Assembly (NCBI GenBank): GCA_028694875.1
Contig: JAQVKB010000063.1
Span: 1 to 6,690, forward strand
Reading direction: 5' to 3'
DNA: 6,690 bases
Source: Candidatus Izemoplasmatales bacterium
GTDB lineage: Bacteria; Bacillota_I; Bacilli_A; Izemoplasmatales; Hujiaoplasmataceae
A program made the position numbers and the translations under genes. The notes below the pieces were generated by a model, which did not search any database, had not been told where the DNA came from, and saw nothing but the letters and a program-made list of their open reading frames with translations. Of the stretch, positions 1 to 5,943 are shown piece by piece; within the stretch, counting starts at the first letter, position 1; every line of letters starts with the position of its first letter.

Positions 1-535
1 TGAATTCATCTCTTCAAATTACTCCAAACAAATGGAAAACGTCCTCGACAAAGTCGCTTCCAACAAAGAGCAAGGCGAGAACGTATTACGAGAATTCTAT
101 GATTATTTCACACCGCTCGTGGATCACGCGAGTCATAAAATGGACAAAGAAAAGCCAGAAGAAACCGGTGAAATTTGCCCGAAATGTGGACATAAGATGG
201 TGTTGCGACATGGGAAATACGGCCCCTTTGAAGCGTGCTCCAACTTCCCAACATGCAAATACATCAAACCCTCTGAAGAAAAAGCGGACAAGCCTTTTGA
301 CACCGGCATCGTCTGCCCAGAATGTGGCAAAGGAACACTTCTCGAGCGTGTCGCCAAAAAAGGAAAAAACAAAGGAAATTACTTTTTGGGATGTTCGAAT
401 TATCCATCCTGCAAATTTATCTCCCCACTTCCCTCCACCCATCAACATTGTCCCAGTTGCAACAACCTTCTCGTCAAAGATGGCGAGCATGTCCGTTGCC
501 TCGATGATGTCGGTTGCGGTTATCAAGAAAGTTAA
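1..535 (+). CDS. topA: DNA topoisomerase I, C-terminal part (5' end cut by the window)
   Basis: This is the 3' end of a type IA topoisomerase, which relaxes negatively supercoiled DNA by cutting and rejoining one strand. The reading frame is open from base 2, so the gene starts upstream of the window; the ATG at 32 is internal (a Met in the stretch SNYSKQMENVLDKVA), not a start. The segment ending EFYDYFTP matches the end of the family's core domain. Three Cys4 zinc fingers follow: CPKC with CSNFPTC (bases 176-256), CPEC with CSNYPSC (314-412) and CPSC with two later cysteines (449-517). Several such fingers at the C-terminus are typical of TopA and help bind DNA and RNA polymerase. The catalytic tyrosine and TOPRIM domain lie outside the window. 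The stop is TAA at 533-535, followed directly by a terminator, so topA is not obviously co-transcribed with ftsY. The family call is firm; only this part can be judged. Confidence 0.93.
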   Translation, partial: EFISSNYSKQMENVLDKVASNKEQGENVLREFYDYFTPLVDHASHKMDKEKPEETGEICPKCGHKMVLRHGKYGPFEACSNFPTCKYIKPSEEKADKPFDTGIVCPECGKGTLLERVAKKGKNKGNYFLGCSNYPSCKFISPLPSTHQHCPSCNNLLVKDGEHVRCLDDVGCGYQES

Positions 536-563
536 GAATCCGGCAACGGATTCTTTTGTTTTT
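534..563 (+). terminator. Intrinsic terminator of topA, overlapping its stop codon
   Basis: AAGAATCCG (534-542) pairs perfectly with CGGATTCTT (547-555) across a GCAA loop, a GNRA-type tetraloop. The stem is followed by TTTT, G and TTTTT through 563. The 5' arm begins with the last two bases of the topA TAA codon, so a ribosome at the stop would cover it. Confidence 0.88.
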
Positions 564-569
564 CCTAGG

Positions 570-586
570 ATTGGATTTCATCCAAT
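570..586. repeat. Perfect inverted repeat over the -35 region of the ftsY promoter
   Basis: ATTGGAT (570-576) and ATCCAAT (580-586) are exact reverse complements separated by TTC. The repeat covers the weak -35 hexamer and lies upstream of the predicted transcription start, so in ftsY transcription it would act as DNA, for example as an operator. In transcripts reading through from topA it could fold as RNA, but no clean U-run follows it. Confidence 0.5.
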
Positions 587-598
587 TTATGGTATAAT
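571..598 (+). promoter_or_regulatory. Promoter of the ftsY-ylxM-ffh operon (extended -10)
   Basis: A perfect TATAAT box at 593-598 is preceded by TGG, giving the extended -10 TGGTATAAT. The best -35 is TTGGAT at 571-576 with a 16-base spacer; it matches the consensus only in TTG, and the TG extension would compensate. Predicted transcription starts near 605, leaving about 20 bases of leader before the ATG at 625. Confidence 0.75.
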
Positions 599-608
599 GT
601 CTTTGCGT

Positions 609-617
609 GGAAAGGGG
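609..617 (+). promoter_or_regulatory. Ribosome binding site that fixes the ftsY start
   Basis: GGAAAGGGG at 609-617 lies 7 bases before ATG 625. It touches the alternative ATG at 619 and overlaps the possible GTG at 607, which also sits almost on the predicted transcription start. This makes ATG 625 the best start. Confidence 0.7.
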
Positions 618-624
618 TATGACG

Positions 625-1623
625 ATGGGCTTATTTTCGAAGTTGTTTTCTTCCAAAGAGAAAACCGCACAACGAGAAAAATACAAAATCGGGATGATGA
701 AAACCCGCAAGGGGGCTTTATCCGGACTGAAAGAAGTATTGTCTTCGTCCAAAAAAGTGGATGAAGCGCTTTTTGACCATCTCGAAGAACTCTTTATTAT
801 GGCCGATATCGGCGTGAATACCACCGTCAAACTCATTCAACAGCTTCGCGATGTTACCAAAAAACAAAAAATAGAAGACCCAAGACAACTCGAAAGTGTC
901 ATCGTCGATACGATGTTTGAGACGTATTTGAAAGGTCAAACCGTCAATACGAACATTCGTTTCGAAAAGAATGGTCTCACGGTGATTTTGTTTGTCGGCG
1001 TGAATGGTACTGGAAAAACGACGTCGATTGGAAAGCTCGCTTATCAACTCAAACAATCCGGAAAACAAGTCATGCTCGCGGCAGCCGATACGTTCCGTGC
1101 GGGAGCGATTGACCAACTCAAGGTATGGGGAAGTCGTGTTGGATGCGAAGTGATTTCCAAAGAGGCGGGAAGCGATCCATCCAGCGTCGTGTTTGATGCG
1201 ATTCGTAAAGCCAAATCGCAATCGGTCGATGTCTTGTTGGTGGATACGGCAGGTCGACTTCAAAACAAAGTGAATTTGATGAAAGAACTCGACAAAATCC
1301 AACGAACCATCGCCAAAGAACTTGGCAAAAATGCGCAAGAGACTTATTTGGTCGTCGATGCGACAACAGGTCAAAATGGATTGTCACAAGCAAAAATCTT
1401 CTCGGAAGTGACGCCGATTACGGGCATCGTGTTGACCAAACTCGATGGTACCGCAAAAGGTGGCATCGTCCTTGCGATACGCGATGAATTATCGATTCCA
1501 ATCTCGTTTGTGGGATTGGGGGAAAAACTCACCGATCTCGATTATTTTGATATCGAAGACTATATTTACGGCTTGTTCGCCGATTTGTTTGAAGGGGAGG
1601 GTTCCCATGGATCAAATCGATGA
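625..1623 (+). CDS. ftsY: Signal recognition particle receptor FtsY
   Basis: FtsY is the membrane-associated SRP GTPase that receives Ffh-ribosome complexes and passes nascent membrane proteins to the translocon. Starting at ATG 625 it has 332 residues, close to short Gram-positive FtsY proteins, and it lacks the long acidic domain of E. coli FtsY. The N-terminus (MGLFSKLF, then Lys/Arg-rich) fits a membrane-binding amphipathic helix. The helical N domain spans about 25-115. The G domain shows GVNGTGKTT (125-133), DTFRAGA (155-161, SRP insertion box region), DTAGR (207-211), TKLD (271-274) and GLGE (297-300). The in-frame GTG 607 and ATG 619 are less likely starts because the ribosome binding site overlaps or touches them. 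The gene leads an operon and its last 17 bases overlap ylxM. It ends in TGA, which supports the standard genetic code. All key GTPase motifs are intact. Confidence 0.97.
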   Translation: MGLFSKLFSSKEKTAQREKYKIGMMKTRKGALSGLKEVLSSSKKVDEALFDHLEELFIMADIGVNTTVKLIQQLRDVTKKQKIEDPRQLESVIVDTMFETYLKGQTVNTNIRFEKNGLTVILFVGVNGTGKTTSIGKLAYQLKQSGKQVMLAAADTFRAGAIDQLKVWGSRVGCEVISKEAGSDPSSVVFDAIRKAKSQSVDVLLVDTAGRLQNKVNLMKELDKIQRTIAKELGKNAQETYLVVDATTGQNGLSQAKIFSEVTPITGIVLTKLDGTAKGGIVLAIRDELSIPISFVGLGEKLTDLDYFDIEDYIYGLFADLFEGEGSHGSNR

Positions 1624-1933
1624 GAAAATTCGTTATCACCGACTGTTTGATTTGTATCAAGGTCTCTTAACGGAGAAACAAAAGACGTATTTTCAATACT
1701 ATTATCTGGATGATTATTCGCTCTCTGAAATTGCGGAGATTCAAGGTGTGAGCCGCAATGCGGTTCATGATCAACTCAAGATTGCCATCGCTCATCTCGA
1801 AGAATATGAGTCGGTATTGAAACTTGAATCTCGCAACAAAGTTAGAGCAAAACTCATCGCTGCACTCAAAGAACGCGACCTCGATGAAGAAACCAAGAAA
1901 CTGGTCGAACGCATCGAACGATTGGAGGAATAA
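1607..1933 (+). CDS. ylxM: YlxM/P13 family helix-turn-helix protein (UPF0122)
   Basis: This 108-residue cytoplasmic protein of the YlxM (UPF0122) family is commonly encoded between ftsY and ffh in Bacillota and Mycoplasmatota and has been linked to the SRP pathway. The family hallmarks are visible: LFDLYQGLLTEKQ (13-25), YYLDDYSLSEIAE (32-44) and a sigma-70 region 4-like helix-turn-helix at about 37-60 (SLSEIAEIQGVSRNAVHDQL). The C-terminal 40 residues are charged and probably helical. The start is ATG 1607, preceded by AGGGGAGGG (1593-1601) with 5 bases between; the longer open frame back to 1445 lies inside ftsY and is not real. The first 17 bases overlap ftsY, suggesting translational coupling. 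The ffh ribosome binding site lies within its final codons. The exact biochemical role of the family is not settled. Confidence 0.93.
   Translation: MDQIDEKIRYHRLFDLYQGLLTEKQKTYFQYYYLDDYSLSEIAEIQGVSRNAVHDQLKIAIAHLEEYESVLKLESRNKVRAKLIAALKERDLDEETKKLVERIERLEE
1924..1928 (+). promoter_or_regulatory. ffh ribosome binding site inside the ylxM coding end
   Basis: GGAGG at 1924-1928 lies 7 bases before the GTG start of ffh at 1936 and encodes part of the last ylxM codons. It supports the GTG start and coupling of ffh translation to that of ylxM. Confidence 0.75.
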
Positions 1934-1935
1934 CC

Positions 1936-3327
1936 GTGGCATTTGAAAACTTAACCGGACGTTTCCAAATGGCGCTTCGCCGATTGACTGGGAAAGCCCG
2001 ATTGAATGAAAACGACATCGATGAAATGATGCGTGAGATCCGCCTCTCGTTACTGGAAGCGGATGTGAACTATAAAGTTGTCAAAGAATTTACCGACGAA
2101 GTCAAAGAACTTGCGTTTGGCGAAGCCATTCTCAAAGGTCTCAATCCTGGTCAACAAGTCGTTAAGATTGTGAATGACGAATTGACCAAACTCATGGGTT
2201 CCCAAGCCGAACCCTTGAAACTGAAGACTTCGGGAATCTCCGTCATCATGATGGTAGGTCTCCAAGGTGCTGGTAAGACCACCACCGCAGGAAAACTAGG
2301 TGCCTATTTACAAAAAACATTGGAAAAGAAAGTCATGCTTGTCGCTGCGGACATCTACCGTCCTGCTGCGATTGACCAACTCAAAACCGTTGGAAAGCAA
2401 CTTGAAATTCCTGTTTACGAAGAAGGCGACAAAGTCAATCCGAGAACGATTGTTAAAAATGCCTTGAAGTTCGCTAAAGACGGCGGATTCGATACGGTGA
2501 TTGTCGATACCGCAGGTCGTTTGCATATCAATGAAACCTTGATGGATGAACTGATCGATATCGAAAAGATTACCCAAGCGGATGAAGTTCTTTTGACCGT
2601 GGACGCCATGACCGGTCAAGACGCAGTCAATGTGGCGAGCGCCTTCCATGAAGCGCTCTCTGTCACGGGATGCATCCTGACGAAACTGGATGGCGATACT
2701 CGTGGCGGTGCCGCGCTCTCGATTCGAAAAGTGACGGGAGTCCCCATCAAGTTTGCCGGTACCGGCGAAAAACTCCATGAACTCGAAGTCTTTCATCCAG
2801 AGCGGATGGCTTCTCGAATTTTAGGAATGGGCGATGTCCTTTCCTTGATTGAAAAAGTCGAAGAAGAAATCGACGAAGATGAAGCGATGTCGATGATGGA
2901 AAAGATGATGTCAGGGAAGTTCAACTACAACGATCTCCTCAAGCAAATGAAGATGATTCGTCGTATGGGAGCTTTCTCAGGAATTTTGAAGATGTTACCT
3001 GGTATGGGGCAGATGGCCAACATGGATAAAGTGGATGACAAACAAATCCACTACATCGAAGCAATCATTCGTTCGATGACGCCAGAAGAACGCTCCAATC
3101 CTGAATTGATTGAACGTTCCAGCGGTAGAAGAAATCGCATTGCCAAAGGATCAGGTCGTTCCACTACCGAAGTTAATCGGTTGGTGTCGACGTTAGAAAA
3201 GCAACAGAAGATGATGCAACAGATGTCCAACATTCGTCCTGAGACCATGGAACGAATGGCTTCGGGAACCCCAGTTTCCCAAGCAAAACGAAATCGAGGA
3301 AAAGGAAGAGGCGGCTATCGTTTTTAG
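1936..3327 (+). CDS. ffh: Signal recognition particle protein Ffh (SRP54)
   Basis: Ffh binds SRP RNA and the hydrophobic signal of nascent membrane proteins, then docks with FtsY through matching GTPase domains. It has 463 residues, within the normal range. The N domain covers about 1-95. The G domain shows GLQGAGKTT (108-116), DIYRPAA (139-145), DTAGR (191-195), TKLD (249-252) and GTGEKL (275-280). The methionine-rich M domain runs from about 297, with a finger-loop region at about 338-363 (MKMIRRMG, LPGMGQM) and the SRP RNA-binding arginines in GRRNRIAKGSG (397-407). A basic Arg/Lys/Gly tail ends the protein. The start is GTG 1936, two bases after the ylxM stop. The segment between PELI and the arginines appears two residues longer than in the B. 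subtilis or E. coli protein (from memory). The last five sense codons and the stop form part of the operon terminator. No SRP RNA gene is visible in the window. Confidence 0.97.
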   Translation: MAFENLTGRFQMALRRLTGKARLNENDIDEMMREIRLSLLEADVNYKVVKEFTDEVKELAFGEAILKGLNPGQQVVKIVNDELTKLMGSQAEPLKLKTSGISVIMMVGLQGAGKTTTAGKLGAYLQKTLEKKVMLVAADIYRPAAIDQLKTVGKQLEIPVYEEGDKVNPRTIVKNALKFAKDGGFDTVIVDTAGRLHINETLMDELIDIEKITQADEVLLTVDAMTGQDAVNVASAFHEALSVTGCILTKLDGDTRGGAALSIRKVTGVPIKFAGTGEKLHELEVFHPERMASRILGMGDVLSLIEKVEEEIDEDEAMSMMEKMMSGKFNYNDLLKQMKMIRRMGAFSGILKMLPGMGQMANMDKVDDKQIHYIEAIIRSMTPEERSNPELIERSSGRRNRIAKGSGRSTTEVNRLVSTLEKQQKMMQQMSNIRPETMERMASGTPVSQAKRNRGKGRGGYRF

Positions 3328-3339
3328 TCGCTTTTTTTT
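3311..3339 (+). terminator. Intrinsic terminator built into the 3' end of ffh
   Basis: GCGGCTA (3311-3317) pairs with TAGTCGC (3325-3331), with one G-U pair and a 7-base loop, followed by eight T (3332-3339). The ffh stop TAG is 3325-3327, so the 5' arm and loop are coding and the stop lies in the 3' arm. A weaker stem, CTCGAG (3345-3350) with CTTGAG (3356-3361), follows and might act as a backup. Confidence 0.8.
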
Positions 3340-3383
3340 GTGCGCTCGAGTTTTGCTTGAGTTCATCTTTGGTAGATTTCCAA

Positions 3384-3412
3384 TTGACAATATTTCTTTT
3401 TTTCGATATGCT
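3384..3412 (+). promoter_or_regulatory. Promoter of the XRE/membrane regulator gene
   Basis: A perfect -35 TTGACA (3384-3389) and a -10-like TATGCT (3407-3412, 4 of 6 consensus bases) are separated by 17 bases. Transcription would start near 3419, about 12 bases before the TTG start codon. The -35 lies in a small inverted repeat, ATTG-A-CAAT (3383-3391), which could be an operator half-site pair but is short enough to be chance. Confidence 0.65.
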
Positions 3413-3418
3413 TGGGAT

Positions 3419-3425
3419 GAGGTGA
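3419..3425 (+). promoter_or_regulatory. Ribosome binding site that fixes a TTG start
   Basis: GAGGTGA at 3419-3425 lies 5 bases before TTG 3431. No ATG in this frame is as well placed: the next is at 3458, which would remove the first residues before the HTH. The predicted transcription start falls at or next to this site. Confidence 0.7.
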
Positions 3426-3430
3426 TTCCA

Positions 3431-4954
3431 TTGGACCAACATGCCATCGGGAAACAGATGAAAGAACTTCGAATCGCCAAAAAGATGACCCAAAAGGAAT
3501 TGGCAGAAGCATTGCATGTGACACCGCAAGCGGTGTCGAATTGGGAAAGAGGTTTGAATACCCCGGATCTTGACATGCTTGTTTCGTTGTCGGCATTGTT
3601 TGGACAAAAAGTGGGAGTTTTATTGCTTCAAGAATCCAAAGAAAAAGACGTTATTACACGTCTTCCTTGGCCCATCAGGTTCTTGTTATTGCCTTTCTTG
3701 ATGTTTTTACCATTGTATGGAATTTTACGCGCGTTTTTGTTTCTCATCGTGCCTTGGGCATCCCTGATGTTCGCCGCGTTTGGTGTCGTGTTCCTCGTCG
3801 GAATGATGCAATTCATCGCGGTAAAGAAACGAGCTGTCTTTTATTTAATTTTCACACTTGGTTTGTTTCTTTCGATGATTGTGGTGACAACGATATTTGA
3901 ACCCTTCATGTCACTGGATGCCATTCCAAGGTATACGGAGGTCCGATCTCAATCCACGGTAGCTTTATGGGATAATGCACAAGTTCATTCCGCAAGAGTG
4001 TTTGAGGATTCAGATGAACTTGGTGCCTTGATGTATGTTCCGGGAAGTGAAGTCGTGGTGCTCTACGACTTCCAAGAAAGTTTCGAATCCATGGAAACTA
4101 AATTTGTTTTCGCGACGAACGTTCATTCTGTTGTAGCTCTTGGCGCGGGTTTCTATGTTTTTGCGCAAGCAGCCATCGGCAATGGAACGGACTTGTATTA
4201 TGTCGAACTTCCACAACATAATGCCAATTTTATTCTTACCTCCGAGAAAGTGTTGTATGGATTTGGGATGGATTCTTCACTCTATTGTTATGAAACGAAT
4301 GATGAGACATTCAGTTCTGTGATTTACCACTTAGTGGGGAGTGAACTGGTTGAATTTCAAACGATGGATGTGTCATTGCACGATGTAGCTGTCGAAGAAT
4401 TCAGCGGATATGCGTCGATTCGATCTAGTTCAGGTTCATATCATATCGTCACATGGAATTTCGAAGAGGATGTGTTTCAATATACTCCCTTCGCGTTACT
4501 TACAAACACCAATGAAGCTTATGACCTAGCTTTCATCGACAATCAAACATTCGCTTCAGTTAGCTCAGAAATATGGCAAATGAGCTTTGGTATTCCTGAA
4601 CCGACCGAATTGATTGGTTCTGTCAGTGACCTCAGTCCTTGGGACAGGCAAGGGTATGTGTTTTGTGGAAATTTCATCAACCATGAATTGGAAGATGTGA
4701 GTGGCTATATGTATCTTGATTCTCAATATCATCGAAAATCAGGTCAATACCTCTTTCTTCCTGCAGGTTCAATTGGATACGTCTACGATCAAGGGATAAT
4801 GACGGAAGTGCTCGTCTATTCCCGAATTGTTGACGACCCTATTCCTTCCCCTTTTTGGAGATCCTTTGTTTTGTTTTTTTCGATTCCATTTTTGACCCTT
4901 GCGATGAGTTTTCAAGTCGGAATCAAAGAACGAAAAAGCGAAGAATCAAAATAA
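3431..4954 (+). CDS. Membrane-bound XRE-family regulator with large extracytoplasmic domain
   Basis: This is probably a one-component membrane-tethered transcription factor; I do not recognise a named gene. From TTG 3431 it has 507 residues. Residues 6-66 form a complete HTH_3/XRE domain (KQMKELRIAKKMTQKELAE, then VTPQAVSNWERG and P45-D-L-D-M-L). Hydrophobic helices follow at about 82-105, 110-131 and 136-156, with the basic KKR (132-134) between the second and third. A region of about 318 residues (157-474) follows, rich in beta-type alternation and aromatic residues, then a fourth helix at about 476-497 and the charged tail KERKSEESK. The positive-inside rule puts the HTH, KKR and tail in the cytoplasm and the large domain outside. 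Strand-like motifs recur every 35-46 residues, suggesting a beta-propeller, which is inference. The frame stays open back to 3338, but that extension covers the promoter and is rejected. The gene stands alone between terminators. Target genes and signal are unknown. Confidence 0.85.
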   Translation: MDQHAIGKQMKELRIAKKMTQKELAEALHVTPQAVSNWERGLNTPDLDMLVSLSALFGQKVGVLLLQESKEKDVITRLPWPIRFLLLPFLMFLPLYGILRAFLFLIVPWASLMFAAFGVVFLVGMMQFIAVKKRAVFYLIFTLGLFLSMIVVTTIFEPFMSLDAIPRYTEVRSQSTVALWDNAQVHSARVFEDSDELGALMYVPGSEVVVLYDFQESFESMETKFVFATNVHSVVALGAGFYVFAQAAIGNGTDLYYVELPQHNANFILTSEKVLYGFGMDSSLYCYETNDETFSSVIYHLVGSELVEFQTMDVSLHDVAVEEFSGYASIRSSSGSYHIVTWNFEEDVFQYTPFALLTNTNEAYDLAFIDNQTFASVSSEIWQMSFGIPEPTELIGSVSDLSPWDRQGYVFCGNFINHELEDVSGYMYLDSQYHRKSGQYLFLPAGSIGYVYDQGIMTEVLVYSRIVDDPIPSPFWRSFVLFFSIPFLTLAMSFQVGIKERKSEESK

Positions 4955-4958
4955 GAGT

Positions 4959-4983
4959 AAAGCGCCGTTTTCGGCGCTTTTTT
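4959..4983 (+). terminator. Intrinsic terminator of the XRE/membrane regulator gene
   Basis: AAAGCGCCG (4959-4967) pairs perfectly with CGGCGCTTT (4972-4980) across a TTTT loop, and the T-run continues to 4983. It lies 4 bases after the TAA at 4952-4954. In reverse only a very short T-run follows the stem, so it should work mainly on the plus strand. Confidence 0.92.
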
Positions 4984-5012
4984 AAACAAAATAAAACACG
5001 CTATTCAGCGTG
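4984..5012 (-). terminator. Intrinsic terminator of the Cof-type phosphatase gene, overlapping its stop
   Basis: On the minus strand CACGCT (5012-5007) pairs with AGCGTG (5002-4997) across the loop GAAT. TTTTATTTT, G and TTT follow down to 4984. The 5' arm encodes the last His-Ala, and the TAG stop (5003-5001) spans the loop and the 3' arm. It abuts the opposing terminator of the XRE gene. Confidence 0.8.
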
Positions 5013-5834
5013 CTCGTTTTGCGGGAATCGTTCTTCCAAATATTTCTGAATGGCCTTGTCGCGAGGGCCCCAAGGAAGTGTACGACTGGCGACCTCGATT
5101 AATTCTGGATGGGCATTTTGGACCGCGATGCCTTCCCCTGCGTAAGTAATCATTTCAATGTCATTATGACCATCACCAATCGCAATGATATGGTCTCTTT
5201 CGAATCCATAATATTTTGCGACATGTTCGAGGGCCATTCCTTTGTTGGATTCGGGGGTAAACACCTCAACGATCGAATCGAATTCTCCAGAGAGATTCCA
5301 AATGCGACATAATACTTGACCTTGATATTTCGTCGTGATGTATTCCTCAATCGCTTTTCCATGACCTTGCCAACCAATGAGGATGCATCCGTGCGGATCT
5401 TCTTTGAGCGTTTCCGCTAGATTTCCCACGGTGACCACGGTATCCTCTGCGCGATGGAGGAGCGGCTCGATGGCATGTTCCTCACGCAACAAATGAATAT
5501 GGTCTCCCACTTCGCTGAAACCATTCCGAAGATGTTCTTGACAATGTTGGAAGATGTCAATAATGACTTCCTTAGGAACCGTAAAATTGATTTCAGGGAA
5601 ATTCGGATCTTTTGGATTGGTGACCAGGAGTCCATTGTAATTGATGATCGGGGTGTCGAGTTCAAATCGGTCATAGATGAATCTAGAACTACGATATGGG
5701 CGACCGGTCGCAATCACGAGTTTGTGTCCTGTTTTTCCAAAATCGCGGAGAAAACCAGCGAGCGATTCGTCGATGGTATCAAAATCGTAGAGTAAGGTGC
5801 CATCGAGATCGATGGCGATTAAGTATCGTTCCAT
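5001..5834 (-). CDS. Cof-type HAD-IIB family phosphatase
   Basis: This is a 277-residue soluble haloacid dehalogenase-superfamily hydrolase of the Cof/IIB type, which typically removes phosphate from sugar phosphates, FMN or similar small metabolites in a Mg-dependent reaction. All four motifs are present: DLDGTL (9-14, nucleophile D9 and acid/base D11), ATGR (42-45, with T43), K198 in SNKGMAL, and GDGHND (220-225, with D221 and D225). The cap domain would lie between about 83 and 190. In the C-terminal segment, LPWGPRDKAIQKYL stands where many Cof proteins carry a SNxEDGVAxAI-like sequence, so the substrate may differ from well-studied members. The start ATG (5834-5832) follows GAGGAGGA with close spacing. 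The gene has its own promoter, converges on the XRE gene and diverges from the partial gene at 5956. The family is certain; the substrate cannot be inferred from sequence. Confidence 0.93.
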   Translation of the reverse strand: MERYLIAIDLDGTLLYDFDTIDESLAGFLRDFGKTGHKLVIATGRPYRSSRFIYDRFELDTPIINYNGLLVTNPKDPNFPEINFTVPKEVIIDIFQHCQEHLRNGFSEVGDHIHLLREEHAIEPLLHRAEDTVVTVGNLAETLKEDPHGCILIGWQGHGKAIEEYITTKYQGQVLCRIWNLSGEFDSIVEVFTPESNKGMALEHVAKYYGFERDHIIAIGDGHNDIEMITYAGEGIAVQNAHPELIEVASRTLPWGPRDKAIQKYLEERFPQNEHAE

Positions 5835-5860
5835 GATTCCTCCTCTTTTCCTTTTGTATC

Positions 5861-5889
5861 ATTATCTCACAAACACGTCATTCTTGCAA
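5861..5889 (-). promoter_or_regulatory. Promoter of the Cof-type phosphatase gene
   Basis: On the minus strand, GATAAT (5866-5861) is preceded by TGA, giving an extended -10 TGAGATAAT. A -35-like TTGCAA (5889-5884) lies 17 bases upstream. Transcription would start near 5854, about 20 bases before the ATG, with GAGGAGGA between. Confidence 0.6.
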
Positions 5890-5901
5890 TCGTGAAGACA
5901 G

Positions 5902-5930
5902 TTGTATTTTCCGTTTACCTACGGTATAAT
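5902..5930 (+). promoter_or_regulatory. Promoter of the membrane-anchored gene at 5956
   Basis: A perfect TATAAT at 5925-5930 has TTGTAT (5902-5907) 17 bases upstream as a weak -35. The 10 bases GGTATAATGT (5923-5932) are identical to the ftsY promoter at 591-600, but here there is no TG extension. Transcription would start near 5937. Confidence 0.65.
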
Positions 5931-5943
5931 GTAAGGCAATAAG

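Noticed and set aside
99..764. Open frame of about 221 codons on the plus strand across topA, the terminator and ftsY
   Set aside because: It crosses a clear terminator and promoter and overlaps two real genes in another frame; no family similarity.
718..1374. Open frame of about 218 codons on the minus strand inside ftsY
   Set aside because: It is antisense to a fully conserved GTPase gene, has no recognisable domain and no ribosome binding site of note; it is a by-product of codon bias.
1621..1623. TGA read as tryptophan (Mycoplasma code)
   Set aside because: Reading through would extend FtsY past its usual end into a meaningless frame, and tryptophans elsewhere are TGG; the standard code fits.
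2308..2796. Open frame of about 162 codons on the minus strand inside ffh
   Set aside because: It lies opposite the conserved Ffh G domain and its translation resembles no protein family.
3345..3361. Small stem CTCGAG/CTTGAG after the ffh terminator as a separate regulatory RNA
   Set aside because: It is short, has a G-U pair and no clear U-run; at most it is a backup to the preceding terminator.
3338..3430. N-terminal extension of the XRE protein by 31 residues from an upstream ATG
   Set aside because: This stretch holds the TTGACA/TATGCT promoter and the Shine-Dalgarno site, has no ribosome site of its own, and would add residues before a complete HTH domain.
3328..3430. SRP RNA (ffs) gene next to ffh
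   Set aside because: The gap holds only a terminator and a promoter; no long hairpin with the conserved tetraloop and internal-loop arrangement is visible.
3173..3607. Minus-strand open frames across the ffh end and the XRE gene start
   Set aside because: They run antisense through a terminator, a promoter and the conserved HTH, with no recognisable product.
5454..5795. Plus-strand open frame inside the phosphatase gene
   Set aside because: It is antisense to the catalytic motif region of a clear HAD protein and has no independent support.
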